64,000 bases of DNA from Terfezia claveryi. Lineage: Eukaryota; Ascomycota; Pezizomycetes; Pezizales; Pezizaceae. This document shows, piece after piece, positions 12,401-24,410 of this stretch (positions are counted from its first letter, which is position 1; each line of letters begins with the position of its first letter). Where the stretch lies: contig WHUX01000001.1 in the NCBI GenBank assembly GCA_015179025.1, forward strand, positions 903,501 to 967,500, written 5' to 3'. The notes under the pieces are model-generated. The model was given only the letters and a program-made list of their open reading frames with translations, was not told where the DNA came from and searched no databases. The position numbers were made by a program, and so were the translations under genes.

Positions 12401-15362
12401 CTTCAAAATATCAATCTGCGTACGGTCTTTATGAGTTTCCGTTGGAGAGTTTACTGACGGCTTTCTACGCTCCTGAGACCTTTCTAATGCCATAACTGCA
12501 TTCGGGGCAGCTGTGGCTGGGTTTCGAATAGATATCGGCATAGATAACCAATTCCTATGTGGATCCGCAGCCGTACTTGAATCCGATGACTCTCCTGCTG
12601 AGTTCGCACCTTTCGGAACTAATGAACCAGAGGTGTTTGGGCTGCCAGAACGAGCTGGTGCTTTTGGTACTTCCTTCGATGTAGCAGCTTCACTCTCAGG
12701 CACAAACCCTCTTATCAATGTAGGGCCTGGTGCACTGGTCGTTGTTATCCCAGTGCTCGCAACTGCCTTCGGCGTCCCCCCACCACCAAACCCTCTGAAA
12801 CCAAAGCTTATGTGCCGAGCCAGCCTCCCAGGCCTCAATGCACTGAACGAGCCTCCAAGTGCAGAACTTGTGCCGGGTGCGAGAGGGGTTGGGGTTGCAG
12901 ATGAAGGCGGTGGAGGGAGCGACGAGGATGGCATATGAAGTTCTCGCTGTGGATTCGTCGATGTCCTCCTTTCCCTTGCTCTCCGCTCCGCGATACTCGA
13001 AGCAGATCCTCCTTGGGCGTATCTGTCCTTCTCCCTATCTGGAACAAATGCTGGCCCTAAAGCATTCGCACTCTCAGAACGCATCGATTCCTGTGATTTC
13101 TCCTGCTCTAGTCTCCGTTTCTTGATCTTCTCTATCCGATCCTTGACCTCCCATAATGGTTTAAATACCATATCATCATAATCATCCATCCATTCAAATT
13201 GCTTCTCCTCATCCCTCTTCTCCTTCGCCCTCACAGACGCTGAATAATTCGAATTATGCGACATTGCTAATTGCTGGTTCCTGGATCTCGCTATAGGTTT
13301 AAATGGCTCATAAAACGGCGACTCATGTAGAAACGGTATCGATATCGAAGAAATCTCATTCTCCATAATTCCCATCATCTGTAACTCGTACATCTTACAT
13401 CTTGCAACGAATTGCTTTTTTCGTGCGCCGTTCTTTGCATTTCTAGATTGCCTAGAGGATACTTTGCTTTGCTGTGAAGAGCTCCAAAACGAAATGTCGA
13501 TCCAATGAGGGATTGCATATACCCATTCCCCAGCTTCAGCTGAGGGAGTTTGGGGCAACACCGTTTTTGGGGGTGACATCCCAGGCCTTCCCGGCAAAGA
13601 GGTCCCATAGGGTCCTGCAGAGAGCGGGGGGCTCATTATACTTTCCTCTAGGCCGCCTTTATTATCATGTCCACACATCTGAGAGGGTAGTACAAGCGGG
13701 TTCTTGTACTTGAACAAGGGCACCGAATGCAAAGGCATCTTCGCCAAACAAACCAAATCAATCCCAATCCCATTAGATACCAAATTCTCGGTTGTCATCC
13801 TCAAGTTCTCATAATCCACCTCAAAATGCCCTGTGCCGGGTGTTATGACTATGACTGAGACTCCTGTGCGTACCAAGTCCCTATCTATAAAGTCCCTAGA
13901 AAACTGAGAAGTTGCTAGGTTAATAGCTTCCAATATATTCCCATGAATTGCATCAGACGGTCTCCCAGCGATAACATGTGTGGGTCGTGGTTTCCATTGC
14001 GTCTTTTCCGGTGACGGAGGTTCAATGACAGTGGTAGGCGAGACTTGGGCCGACAAGGTTTCGTGTATAGTGTGAGGCGTTCCTGGCGGGATGTATTCCA
14101 CAGGCTGTATCAATACATCTCTCAAGAACACCGAAAACTCCTTTTTCAACTGGTGTAGAATAATCGTCCAATCTGTACTCGCCATGTTACTAACAACGAC
14201 CCTAAAAAAATCCTTATATGATACCCCCTCCAGGCCGTCCAAATCTTCCTTCTCCGTTGGGATCCTGGCACTGCCTTGTTCATACACAACCCGTGTGAAG
14301 AGCACAATGTTTACCAAATGGTGAGCATTGATTCTCCTCCACCGCTTGAACAATTCCGGGAGAAACCCATTGATGAGTTTATTGAATACAACCTCACCAC
14401 TACCCTCAGTATCAAAATGCCACATCTCCCGGGACATTTGTATGAACATCACATATCGAGCTGATTCGGATCGGAAAATCGGTTTCGTCCGAGACGAGAA
14501 ATATGCCGACTGGACTTTTTGCCCCCGGACGTAAATATGCCGTACCTGACACTTGAGCGAGCCAACAAATACGATCTTCTTGCCCTTGTATACACAGGTG
14601 TCGCTGAGCTCAATTGACGCTAACCGCCACATATCCGAACGCGCTATGTACTGATCTCTGAAACAAATTTCGATATGGGAAGCTTCATGGAGCTCTTTTT
14701 GAACCTATTCCTAGGTGAGCATATACACAGTGTTTGCGGCGACCCAACTCAGAGTACCCACAACTGTCACAATGACTGAGCTGCGAGGTGGGAATCCAAA
14801 GAGGTTTGCGACGCTGGCTGACAGAGAAATCTATCCACCCCAGGTCAGATATACCAGCCAATAAACTAGAGTAACGACTACTGGGGAGATAGACCTGCAT
14901 CTTTGGCTGTTTCAACCACAAATCCTTCTCCATTTCCCTAACCACAAACAAGAACCTTCCTTTGTCACCAGCAGCCATCTGTGGCCCTGAGCTAGCCCCC
15001 CCATCACTCTTGGTCCTCTTCATAGCTACCCCACCCCTCCCCCGACTCTCTGCCACCGTCCCCTCGTCATCCCCACTCTCTATTCTTCCTTCTGCAGAAC
15101 TCGACGCCCCCCCCTCCCCCGCACCATGACCACTCCCTTTCCTAGCATTGTTATTCGTGTGAGCCGGCCTCACCTCAACAAGATTACCCGGGCTGCAAGT
15201 ACCCGGAGGAAATAGATCATAGTTCAGCCAGGCCTCCTGCTTGAGCGAGTCGCTGTGGATCCAGAGGGTCAGCTTCAACGATGGCCCGGCCGAATGCGCC
15301 TGCGATTGAGGGTGTTGGTAAACCGAAGGCGCCGCGGATGTCGAGTGTCTGGACGGCGGCAT
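9470..15362 (-). CDS. IML1: Vacuolar membrane-associated protein Iml1 (DEPDC5; SEACIT/GATOR1 subunit)
   Basis: Subunit of the Npr2-Npr3-Iml1 complex that restrains TORC1 at the vacuole when amino acids are scarce. Four exons, 15362-14895, 14830-14762, 14704-14633 and a continuous 14632-9470, give about 1,923 residues, long for the family because of serine/proline-rich inserts. Hallmarks: the N-terminal LWIHSDSLKQEAWLNYDLFP and FLFVVREMEKDLW; then MWRLAS, the block SAYFSSRTKPIFRSESARYV, and EMWHFDTEGSGEVVFNK; a mid-protein QGFQIVVGNAVAEATSYHS; and a DEP domain around residues 1317-1415 (SLHQKCFIGSELVTWMMENF). The C-terminal about 200 residues are glycine/serine-rich. The two small 5' exons were placed by family similarity. 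The start MPPSRHS is the nearest upstream ATG; a longer open frame exists before it. The gene is divergent from the RRM protein. Confidence 0.94.
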
Positions 15363-15665
15363 AACTCGGCGGATGAACCATATGCGCAATTGGGTGAAAG
15401 CTGGGTCGACTGCACGAAGTAGGATGGGATTGAAGCCGAAAGTGTGGTGGTCCGATGACGCCAAGGAAAGTGACGCTTGACTCGTAGCGTGTCGCGACAC
15501 AGAAAGCTCGTTCTTCAAAACACCTGTAAGGAATTCGAAAACGGCGTAAACAGAACCTCTTCCACCTCCCACTGTGACCCCCTCCTAGCCAGCAAGTTTC
15601 TAAGCAGCGGCAGCTCAAACCCCCACCTACTTCGGTTCCATAGACACCAGCTTCTCACATCCACA
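15363..15665. promoter_or_regulatory. Divergent promoter, IML1 / U1A-U2B'' gene
   Basis: 303 bp between two opposed start codons. It is C/T-rich toward the RRM gene. No clear core element was seen. Confidence 0.5.
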
Positions 15666-16768
15666 ATGGCATCCACTTCACCACCACCCACCTTACAGGC
15701 CGGCGCCCCAAACAATACGTGGGTAACACAGACACACTCGTCTCTTATGTTTGATTCCTGCTAACTCTACCCCATCCAGCGTCTACGTACGCCCCACATC
15801 CCCCCCAAAAAAACACAAAGCTCCAATTAACCCCTAGTCCCAACTCTGCAGATCCGCAATCTCGAAGAATCTATCGCCATCCCCATCCTCAAAACTACCC
15901 TACAATCCATCTTCGCCCAATACGGCACCATAATTGACATTGTTGCCAAAAAGAACCTACGCGCCAAAGGCCAAGCCTTCATAGTCTTCGACACCACTGA
16001 AGCAGCCGAAAAAGCCATCCGCGAAGTCCAGGGCTTCTCCCTCTTCGAGAAGCCAATGGTCCTGCAATTCGCCCGGAGCAAGTCCGATGCAACCGTAAAA
16101 CTGAATGGTAACGACGAGGAGCTAGAGGCACACAAGCGGAGGAGGGTGGCGGAGAAAGGTGGGTTGTTGGGGTGGTGTGGTGTCTGGGTTTGCGAAGAGG
16201 GAGATGAGGATCTAGTATCCTGGGTGCTGGGGGAGGGGGAGGCAAGAAGTTGGCGATTTATCGACTCCCTTTCTAGCACTCTTTTGCAGTGGAGGGATTA
16301 ATCGTTCTGCATGGCGATCAATTGTGCTAACTAAATCCCCCGTCCCCGTTTACAGAGCGAAAGCAGGCCCAGGAACTCGAAGCCCAAAAATCACTAAAAC
16401 GAGCCGCCGCCACTGCTCCCGCCGCCTCAGCAGGTACTCCAGTCGACGGTCGACCCACCAAAAAAGTCGCCACAGGCCTCAAATCAACCAACGCCGCCGC
16501 CGCCCCATCCATCCCCGACGAATACCTTCCCCCCAACAAAGTCCTCTTCTTACAAAAGCTCCCCGCCGACACAAACCAGGAGATACTCTCAGGCTTATTT
16601 GGTCGGTTCGATGGATTCAAGGAAGTGCGTATGGTGCCCGGGAGGAAGGGTATTGCGTTCGTGGAATACGAGCATCAGGAGGGAGCGATTAGTGCGAAGG
16701 AGGCGATGGCCGGGGCTGTATTGGGTACAGGGACAGACCCAATCAAGGTTACATACCAGAGACAGTGA
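15666..16768 (+). CDS. U1A/U2B''-type snRNP protein with two RRM domains
   Basis: RNA-binding component of U1 and/or U2 snRNP (SNF family; Mud1/Msl1 in yeast). Exons 15666-15718, 15780-15786, 15852-16158 and 16356-16768 give 259 residues. RRM1 (about residues 18-95) has RNP2 VYIRNL and RNP1 KGQAFIVF, within the very conserved IIDIVAKKNLRAKGQAF. RRM2 (about 180-259) has VLFLQKL and RKGIAFVEYE, ending VTYQRQ. The linker is alanine/lysine-rich. Exon 2 is only 7 nt, encoding the end of a Thr codon plus Val-Tyr of RNP2; skipping it would shift the frame. I cannot decide whether it serves U1, U2 or both; many fungi have one gene. Confidence 0.92.
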
Positions 16769-19024
16769 TGTATGGGTGGCGGGGGGAAATCAGGACATAT
16801 GGAGGGTCTTTGCATTGTTAATGTGCTTCTTTCCTTGTTTTTATCGTTATATCAGCATGATGACTAAAATAATCTGATCAAGTCCCAAATTTTTCCCAAT
16901 TCGTTCAATTTAGCATGAGTAATTGCACAGAGTTTGATACATTCAAGTTGAGGGTAGCTAAATTTGCTGAAATATACATTCACATAGATGCGGGTCTTGC
17001 CATTTATCTACCTGAATGAGACATGGCCGATGGTAATATCTAACGGGCTGGAATGAAATTCTAATTAAGTAAACTATTTACAGCAAGTTGAGGGTAACAC
17101 GGTACACAACTTCCCAACATTCACCTATGCATCAGGCCGTCTACATATGATCCTAACTAGGCTGCTTCCTCTTCTCGCTGATTTGGGTTATTACTGTTTT
17201 GTCTGCTTGCGTGAGAAAACGTATTTAATCACTTATTACACAGAGTCCCATCTGTTTTATTGATTAGGCGGAGGATAGGTCGCTAAGCTACATGTAAAAT
17301 AATACAGAGCAGCAGGTTAATTGGGGCAATGATGATCGATATGTCTGCGTAAAAGCTGGGAGACGATAAGCAATGATAATTCTTGGAGCAGAATCTCGGC
17401 GAACAAGTATGTATTCAGACCAAATATCTATATATGTAAATTTGTAGTTGTGATTGCTGTACTAGTGCTGAAGTTGAGCCACCACGTGACCTGTGCCCAG
17501 CGTTATCTGATTCTTGAGGTTGTCGAGAGTTGAAAACTCTCAAAGTGCAACAACATACGAATGTGGGGGATATTGATGATTGGGCAGCGGGTGCTTGCAA
17601 CAATCCACCTCCTCCAGTAACAATGATCATGACACCTCTCTATCGAACTCCAATCACATTTGAGAGAAAGGAGGGGTCATGATATTGTGTCAAATGTTTG
17701 TATAGGATGTTTACGACCTTGATGTGATGTTTGAATTCGTTCATTCTGATACCACGTTCAGAGCCTAACTGTCTCTAGATAGTTGTTTCCTGTCGACCAG
17801 CCTTAATTTTAGACTTCATTGTAAAAGCAATGATGCACTACTATCTGGTCATTCTTACTCCAGTTATATCTTAGTATACATATGAATAGGTGTGGTATAG
17901 GTACAGTACTATTAACCTGAGCTTTTGGGATTGTGTTGCAGATGATCGTACTTTATTATATGGAAAGCGCGACATCCGGACTTTGTGGAAATGTCCTGGT
18001 AGTATTTGTCCCAGCCAGGTTATGGGAAAACAACTCTTGCATTTGGACAGCTACGATCATAGACCGAAGACAACGAGGCATCCCGTCCGCTCTGCCGTAT
18101 CTAAGCTTCAGATCGCCAGGCTAGTACTGCAGTGGGTTGAAGTTAGTCTGGTTGAAGTCTCCCACCGCAGCACCGCAATGGGTATTTAGATTTTCGACTT
18201 CTTGTTGCTGTAGCATTGGATAGTTGCCTTTCTGAGAAATCACACAGGTAGTCCTTTTTGGGTCCATACCCTTTCCGGTATCTCCCAGTCTACCCTTTTT
18301 GTAATTAAGCTAGTCCTCTCCTTACCACAACATTTTCAGTCTGGTTATCATTTTTAGATCAAGACTCTACGCCAACAGGCGGCTGAGGCGAGCCCTTGAC
18401 ATGCAGTGCTGCAGACAAAATTTTCGGAGTAGCCCCATGTTTGAAGTCTGACTTGGATCCCAAATGCCAGCTGTGCTGGGTAGTCAAATGAATATATGTA
18501 TGCCTCGCTGAACAGAAATTCGCAACATCACCATCATATCCACAGTCTTCCTATAACCACCTTAGGTGGCATAACTACTGACCCCTTCGATGCCTTCAAT
18601 CAAGCTCACCCTAGTAGGAGTACAACCTATTATCAGCGGCTCCAAGCCCTCCTGACAACCGAAGATATATCCATCCCGAAGAAAGCTTACCAGAAGGGCA
18701 CAGCTAAATGGCATTGAGAAATGGTTTAGTAAATTCTGCCGCGAAATGTTAAACATGACATAGGTAAAATATACTACCGATACCATTATTCTATACCTAC
18801 AGTCGCTATTTGACGAGCAAAAGCTTCATTCAATAATCCAGACGGAATGAACCCAACTGCAAATGATCTCAAAGACTCTACACAATCACCTTCGCAGAAC
18901 CCCAAATGCTACTGAAGTCAACAAGTTCCTTGATCACCTCAAGGCATAGCCAATTGCCAACAACACATACAAAACCAAATCAAAAGCTAACTCTTAGGGA
19001 GACGAGCATCAAGACCTACGGTGG
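16769..19024. other. Non-coding, repeat-bearing stretch
   Basis: 2.2 kb with no gene I can support. It contains a pair of AAGTTGAGGGTA motifs near 16945 and 17094, a short dispersed repeat around 18085-18140 that recurs near 28010-28065, and one TAGTCTGGTT motif near 18150. Forward frames at 18496-18717 and 18906-19024 may be decayed upstream parts of the copia fragment. Confidence 0.45.
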
Positions 19025-19916
19025 GGAACTTGGAGGCGGCAAAGCGTATATTGGAGTATTTACGCTCAACACGCCAGGAAGGAATCACCCGAAAATCTTG
19101 AGCTCGGGACATATGCGGACGCCTCCTACGGAGGAGAAGGTTGCAAGTCCCAAACGGGGGTACTGATAACCCTAGGGAAGCAACCCATGGGATGGTATTC
19201 TCGACGGCATGACATCATAGCCCTATCGGTGACAGAAGCCGAGTACATAGCCGCATGCGAAGGAGCAAAAGACTGTGTCTGGGGAATGCAGCTTTTAGCG
19301 GAGCTTAAAATAATGACCAACCGACACCCACCACAGACAGCGAGGGAGCGCTCCACTTGGCGAAAACCAGCAAGTTCCACCGACGCAGCCGCCACATCGA
19401 GCACCGTTATCACTATATCCGTCAGCAAGCACGGAGGCAACACCTCAGACTCAAGTCAATACCAGGGAAGGACAATCCTGCGGATCTCCTAACCAAGTTG
19501 CACAGTATGGCAACGATCAAGAACTGGAAGCAGAACTGGATGGGTTCGCCTGGATAAGAGAGTGGGAAACGGTGTACTGGGAACAGCCGGAACTTGAAGG
19601 AAGGGACAGACCGAGTAGTTGTATGATAGATCGTATTGGCAGCTCGAGTAGGGGAGAGTGTGGGAAATACTCTCGCCCCGAGCGCCCTAAGCTTGAGAAG
19701 GAAAGTGATGGTAAAGCAACGATTAGCAGGGATTCCCAGGCAGGAAAGTGATGGATGAGGACGGTCTATATAAGCAGATGAGAACTGCGTATTTTCTTAA
19801 GTAGATAGAGAACTAGCACCATAAGCATCCAAGCCTTATAGCGATAGCTAAGATAGCCCTCAATACAAGCCGTTATTCAAGCAAAATTCCTCAGTTCATA
19901 ACCTCGTAATCTTACA
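19025..19916 (+). pseudogene. Degenerate Ty1/copia retrotransposon, RNase H end plus 3' LTR
   Basis: The integrated element survives only from the end of pol. Translation shows AAKRILEYLRSTRQEGITRK, then after a frame change LGTYADASYGGEG and SQTGVLITLGKQPMGWYSRR, then ALSVTEAEYIAACEGAKD, then after a second frame change DSEGALHLAKTSKFHRRSRH, HIEHRYHYIRQQ and GKDNPADLLTK. These are the copia RNase H signature blocks. At least one stop and two frameshifts break it. A purine run at 19650-19658 looks like the polypurine tract, directly before an LTR beginning at 19659. Gag, protease, integrase and most of the reverse transcriptase are missing. Confidence 0.88.
19659..19916 (+). repeat. Probable copia 3' LTR
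   Basis: Starts TGTGGGAAATACTCTC right after a polypurine tract and probably ends in ATCTTACA. TATATAA lies at 19767-19773. The right boundary is inferred. The opening matches the LTR head at 25799 (TGTTGGAAATACTCTC), while the interiors differ, so the two belong to related but different families. A similar terminal sequence (CATAACCTCGTATTCTTACA) also occurs near 21500-21520. Confidence 0.65.
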
Positions 19917-21734
19917 TTATATGTCGTCGTAAACCGAGCGGACTGGTGTCTGTTGGGTTGTGAGAGCAGGATGCTAGATACCCTGTGTTGAAATACAAGT
20001 TATGATATGCAGCGGAATGGTGATGATTTTGGGACTAATAGTACCAGACTAATTATTGACATAGCATGAGATTGCCGGTACTCAGTAATTTGGTTGGTGC
20101 CAGTCATGTCCGTGGGTCAGTTGGGGATGTGCACGTGACTTTACCATTTCGGCTATGCTCTCAGCTCTGGACTGCTATAGTTTGTCGCCCAACGATACAT
20201 TATTTCAACACCCTGAGGCCTGTGGAGGATATTTGAGACCCGGCTTCTTTGAAATGAGACCGGGCCCTTCTGTGTCTTCTTCGTTCTGTCTCTCTTCTTC
20301 TCTCCCTCTCTGCTCTTTTTTTTGTTCAATAAAAATTCATTACCCGAGTGCAGCTTGATAGCCACGGCGAGGTTCTCTGTCTGCTCTTCACCCCATTAGA
20401 CAGAGGGATGGAGAATAAGATATGTACCATCGTCCGACTCTTCTGGTGCTGCTGGCGGGACTGGTACTGCTGGTATGACCGGTAGAGTGGTAATTCTGGT
20501 GCTTCTAGTGCTATAGGAGCTGTGTATAATTACAGAACGTTTTTCAAAAGAGAAAATATTGAATTGATTAACCTCTACGTACAGGAAAGCAGCCCATATA
20601 TACCTCTTCGCCAAGCCTCCCGGTATACAGAAAAAATACCAGAGGAAGAACAGCCGTTAACCAGGTATTGGCCAAGGCCGATTCCGATTAAATTACCGTC
20701 TTCCGTCTTCTAACAAGCTGCTGGAGTGTAAGAATTTTGTAATAGGGGGCCACCTAACTACAGAATCCCTAAGATACTTAGTCACAATCTGAAGAGAGTT
20801 GGTATCTTCTGAGGACATTTTAAGAAGTTAGGTGAGATTTGGTTGTTACTTGTTGATATGTAAGGTAAAGAATTACCAGTGTAGCTTGTTATATTTGAGG
20901 TAACTCTTCTAGAGTGTGCTGAACCAAACCTGAGCTCCAGATGGAAGATCTTTTGTAGATAATTCCTAAACAAGATAAGTCTTATAAGACTTATAACTAG
21001 ATATGAGTATCATCTAGATACATAATACAATAATGACTTCCAATCATACTGAATAGTCATTCAAGACAGTTAGAATGGCTTGGAAACAAGGGGAAAAACA
21101 AGTAAACTCTGACAAGTGACCTAAACAGGTATTGTCCAAAAACGGTAGGTATAACAGACATCAGTGATCCGCCAAGCTGATCACAAGACAACAAACGATA
21201 AAGAAAGTTGAGGGTAATTATACAACCACTTCAGGGTAAGGTAAGAGAACAGCTAAAAACGAAAGTAAAACAAATAAAAACTGTAATTCTTACAAATTAC
21301 TACTCTCGCATGTGCTAAAAAGACCTAAAAATGGATAGTGGTAGGGTACGATAAAGCAAGGAGTGCCAGAATGGGTAAAAGTGGTAGGGCAAGTACCTGA
21401 GGCGTGGGATATAAATGCCGGATTTCCGTCTTTGTTAAGACCGGGTTCCATGGCATCAATATATCATAGCGCCCAGACCGCTATATCTCATACGATAACT
21501 CATAACCTCGTATTCTTACAGGGAGATGGTCCTTTTTTTTCCCGTGGGGCGCGCTTTTTCTTTTGAGGACTATCTAGCATGGCTTCAATGTTTGCAGCCC
21601 ATCCACCAGTCTCATGCCAAGGCCCGGACACTAAATGGCTACTTTGACGTAGACTACACGAACCATTCCACCCGATCTACACATTCCACTTCCCAGTCGC
21701 GGTTTCGATTTCAGGCCTTCTAATCCCCCTGGCA
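19917..21734. other. Non-coding stretch between copia remnant and HNH gene
   Basis: 1.8 kb, AT-rich, without a supported gene. It contains AAGTTGAGGGTAA near 21207 and an LTR-like end near 21500-21520. The last about 200 bases hold an out-of-frame open reading frame and presumably the HNH gene promoter. Confidence 0.4.
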
Positions 21735-23244
21735 ATGGCTTCTCTGAGAGCCGGTGCCCAGAGCTGGGATCGTCAGCCAGCGCCTCTAGCCCTGCCCACG
21801 CGCCCAAGCGATTTTGTATTCGTAGTGCATCCAGGCTATGCAGACCGAGCTGGCACCCTTTTTAAGCTACCGGCATATGACTCCTTCGTTAGAGGGTCTT
21901 CAGGCACTTCTTGGGGCATCCACCACGGACTGGTCCTTCGGGCATGTGAGATTGTGAGCGGAAATACAGAAGGGATCCTCAGTACCCTAACCTTCGACGA
22001 ACTTCTCAACACAGAGTGTAATGCGAACTGGGAAATAGTCTTCCGCCGACATTGTGCACAGCGGGATATTAATGAAATCCTTTTGCCTGGTAGGTATTTT
22101 TTTTATGTGCACAACTTTGAAGGCAACAGGCAGTACGCCATATGCGACAGCTTCCGGAGCTGGAGCTTCCCAGACATGCTCCCGCCCGAATGGTCTATAC
22201 CAGTATATTCTCTCCTCGTTACTTGAAACCCTATATGAATACTGACTTGTCATTCCCGGCCTAGACTGAACCTTCCACCCGCATGGTCCTTTCGGTTTCC
22301 GCCTACAGTGAGGAAGTGCGCCTCCGCGACGAAGTATGCAAAATCTCTAAGTATTGGGATGGGTCGCAGGTTGCTCATATCGTTCCAAAAGACGAGGTAG
22401 AATGGGTAGGCCGGTCTGTGTAGTATCGTGGTTCCTTGCTAATTGGTGTTGTCTTTAGTTTGTACGAAATGGCCTCGGGATATACAATGCAAACCAAATG
22501 CTCCGTCCAGTTCCGGAAAATCAGATTTCAGATGTGAACAACCTCATTCTGTTACGATCTGATATACACTATAGCTTTGACATACCAACCTTTGTATTCG
22601 CTCCCAAAGGCACCCCTGCACAGTATGTGGTTCACTTTCTATCCCCCACTGTGAACTATAGCCATCTTTATCACAATTGTATCGTCGACCAGCTGGATGT
22701 ACCAGCCGAGTTCTTGTATGCACGATTTGCGTGGTCCATCTTCCGTTTATTGGCCGGATTTTATGCAGGACGAAAACGACCTGCCGGAGCGGAGGATGTT
22801 GTACTAGTGGAAGGTACCAGGGGTGAGGTACCGGTAGCCAAAACAGGGCGCACAACAACCAGTCGTGGTTGGGGTAGTAGCATGTCTGGGAAGCCGACCA
22901 CTACCACGACTACCACCGTTGCCACACCCGAGGTAACTGACGATAACCAACCAGGTACAGCAGGAGGAACGGCAGCTCACAGGTGGCGCAAAGCTTACCC
23001 AACTTTAGGTTACTTGACTAGAATCAATTTGATTTTGAGGTCCTTGTGCTAACGTCCATGATTAGGACAGGAACCTTCATGCTCGCAATATCCAGCATGG
23101 CATGATGCATCCTACTACCCGGAAATTGAATATTTCCCTACGGGAGCGTACCTTAAGGGAAAGGGAACCATCCCTGCATGCGTGAGAGCAAGCACGGATG
23201 ATAAAGGTGGTATCGGCGACAGGGGAATTGTGGGAAGAAGGTGA
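21735..23244 (+). CDS. HNH endonuclease domain protein (fungal HNH_2-like)
   Basis: Four exons, 21735-22202, 22265-22405, 22459-23008 and 23066-23244, give 445 residues. Intron 3 has donor GTTACT, a CTAAC branch and ATTAG; reading through instead stops at 23052 (400 residues). The N-terminal 150 residues form a domain I cannot name (PTRPSDFVFVVHPGY, RRHCAQRDINEILLPG). The nuclease core follows: VAHIVPKDEVEW, then NLILLRSDIHYSFD, supplying the His, Asn and His expected of an HNH site. After it comes HLYHNCIVDQLDVPAEFLYA and a Thr/Gly-rich variable linker, then WRKAYPTLG. The first in-frame ATG is used; a stop lies about 90 bases upstream. Function is unknown; such genes are often multicopy in fungi. 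It appears intact although it lies in transposon debris. Confidence 0.85.
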
Positions 23245-24410
23245 GGCAGCACTCAGGGAGGAGTAGCTTTTCAACGGTGACATTGAAGAATTAAGGATGC
23301 TCGGCAAATAGAGGACCCCCTCTAATCCTATAAATCATGGTCTTCCGGTTCTGGGTGCGGATTACTGGTTGCTGCTCCTATGCGCGCATGGTGCAATAGA
23401 GGAGTGGAGAGTGGAGGGAGATGGGTTTCGTATATGCTCGGTGTTTTAGTAGGTCTAGTTCAAAAACCGTACTGAGTGTAACGATGTGGGAATTCTTGAT
23501 GCTGTATGTTTTTTCATATTTAAGAGCTGACGGGGTATTTGTATACCAGTTGAATGGAGGCACGGGAGAGAATAACAAATATACTAGGTGGTATGAACAG
23601 CTGGTATTAGTATTGACAACTAGACTACTTCACATGTTGTAGAGTAGAGAAATAAATGAGTACATAGTCACGAGACTGGAGGATTTAGAAGAGCATCTTT
23701 CAATATACTCTCTATGTGTATACAGAGATTGTATATGCCGCAAGGATGATTTGGTAGTACATCACGGAAGAGAAGCTCAAAACACACAATGAATGATTCC
23801 ACACTCATGTAAATACAATATGTGCGCGCATGCATACACTGTTACCCGCAGTCAAATACGAAGGCTCCAGGTACATGCTATTATCCTACACTTTCTAGCA
23901 CATCTCCTACGCTATGATGACCTGTTGAGACGGGGCATGAGTTCTAGTTCGAATCCAATCTTGAGAGAGAAAGCTGGGTCAAAACAGAGGTTACAATTTG
24001 ATATCAACTCCCAGGAGGATAGACAAATATAGACAAAAAGGCTCTGGTGTATAGCACAACAAAAGGCTGGCATGGCAGGGGTTGAACTAATGGATATTCT
24101 GATTGTAGTTGTGGGCCTATGGCAATGGTAATTCATGAAAGGCCCAGGCTCTGCTGGAAAATCGTATCCAATTATAGTCATAGTGCGAAATGGGCATGTT
24201 TGAGATTATTAACATATATTTATAGGAGATCTGTATATTGGTACTATTGATGTTGCCTCTTGTTAGTAGGTACTAGGGTATTTGTGTACTATCTTACTCA
24301 TAGCAGAACTCCCCATTGGGTAGTCATTATCCCATTTGGAATAGTTCGAATGGCCAAGGAATGTAGTCTGGTTGGCACAAGCGTCTCGTAGAGACTGAAG
24401 GAACTCGGAT
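23245..24410. other. Non-coding stretch
   Basis: 1.2 kb with no supported gene. A TAGTCTGGTTGGCACAAGCG repeat end lies at 24364, followed by TCTCGTAGAGA, immediately before copia homology begins. Confidence 0.45.

Noticed and set aside
23009..23052. HNH gene ending at the stop at 23050-23052
   Set aside because: A good branch site (CTAAC) and ATTAG acceptor follow immediately, splicing keeps frame for 59 more residues, and the broken paralogue has a GT at the same place; kept only as an alternative.
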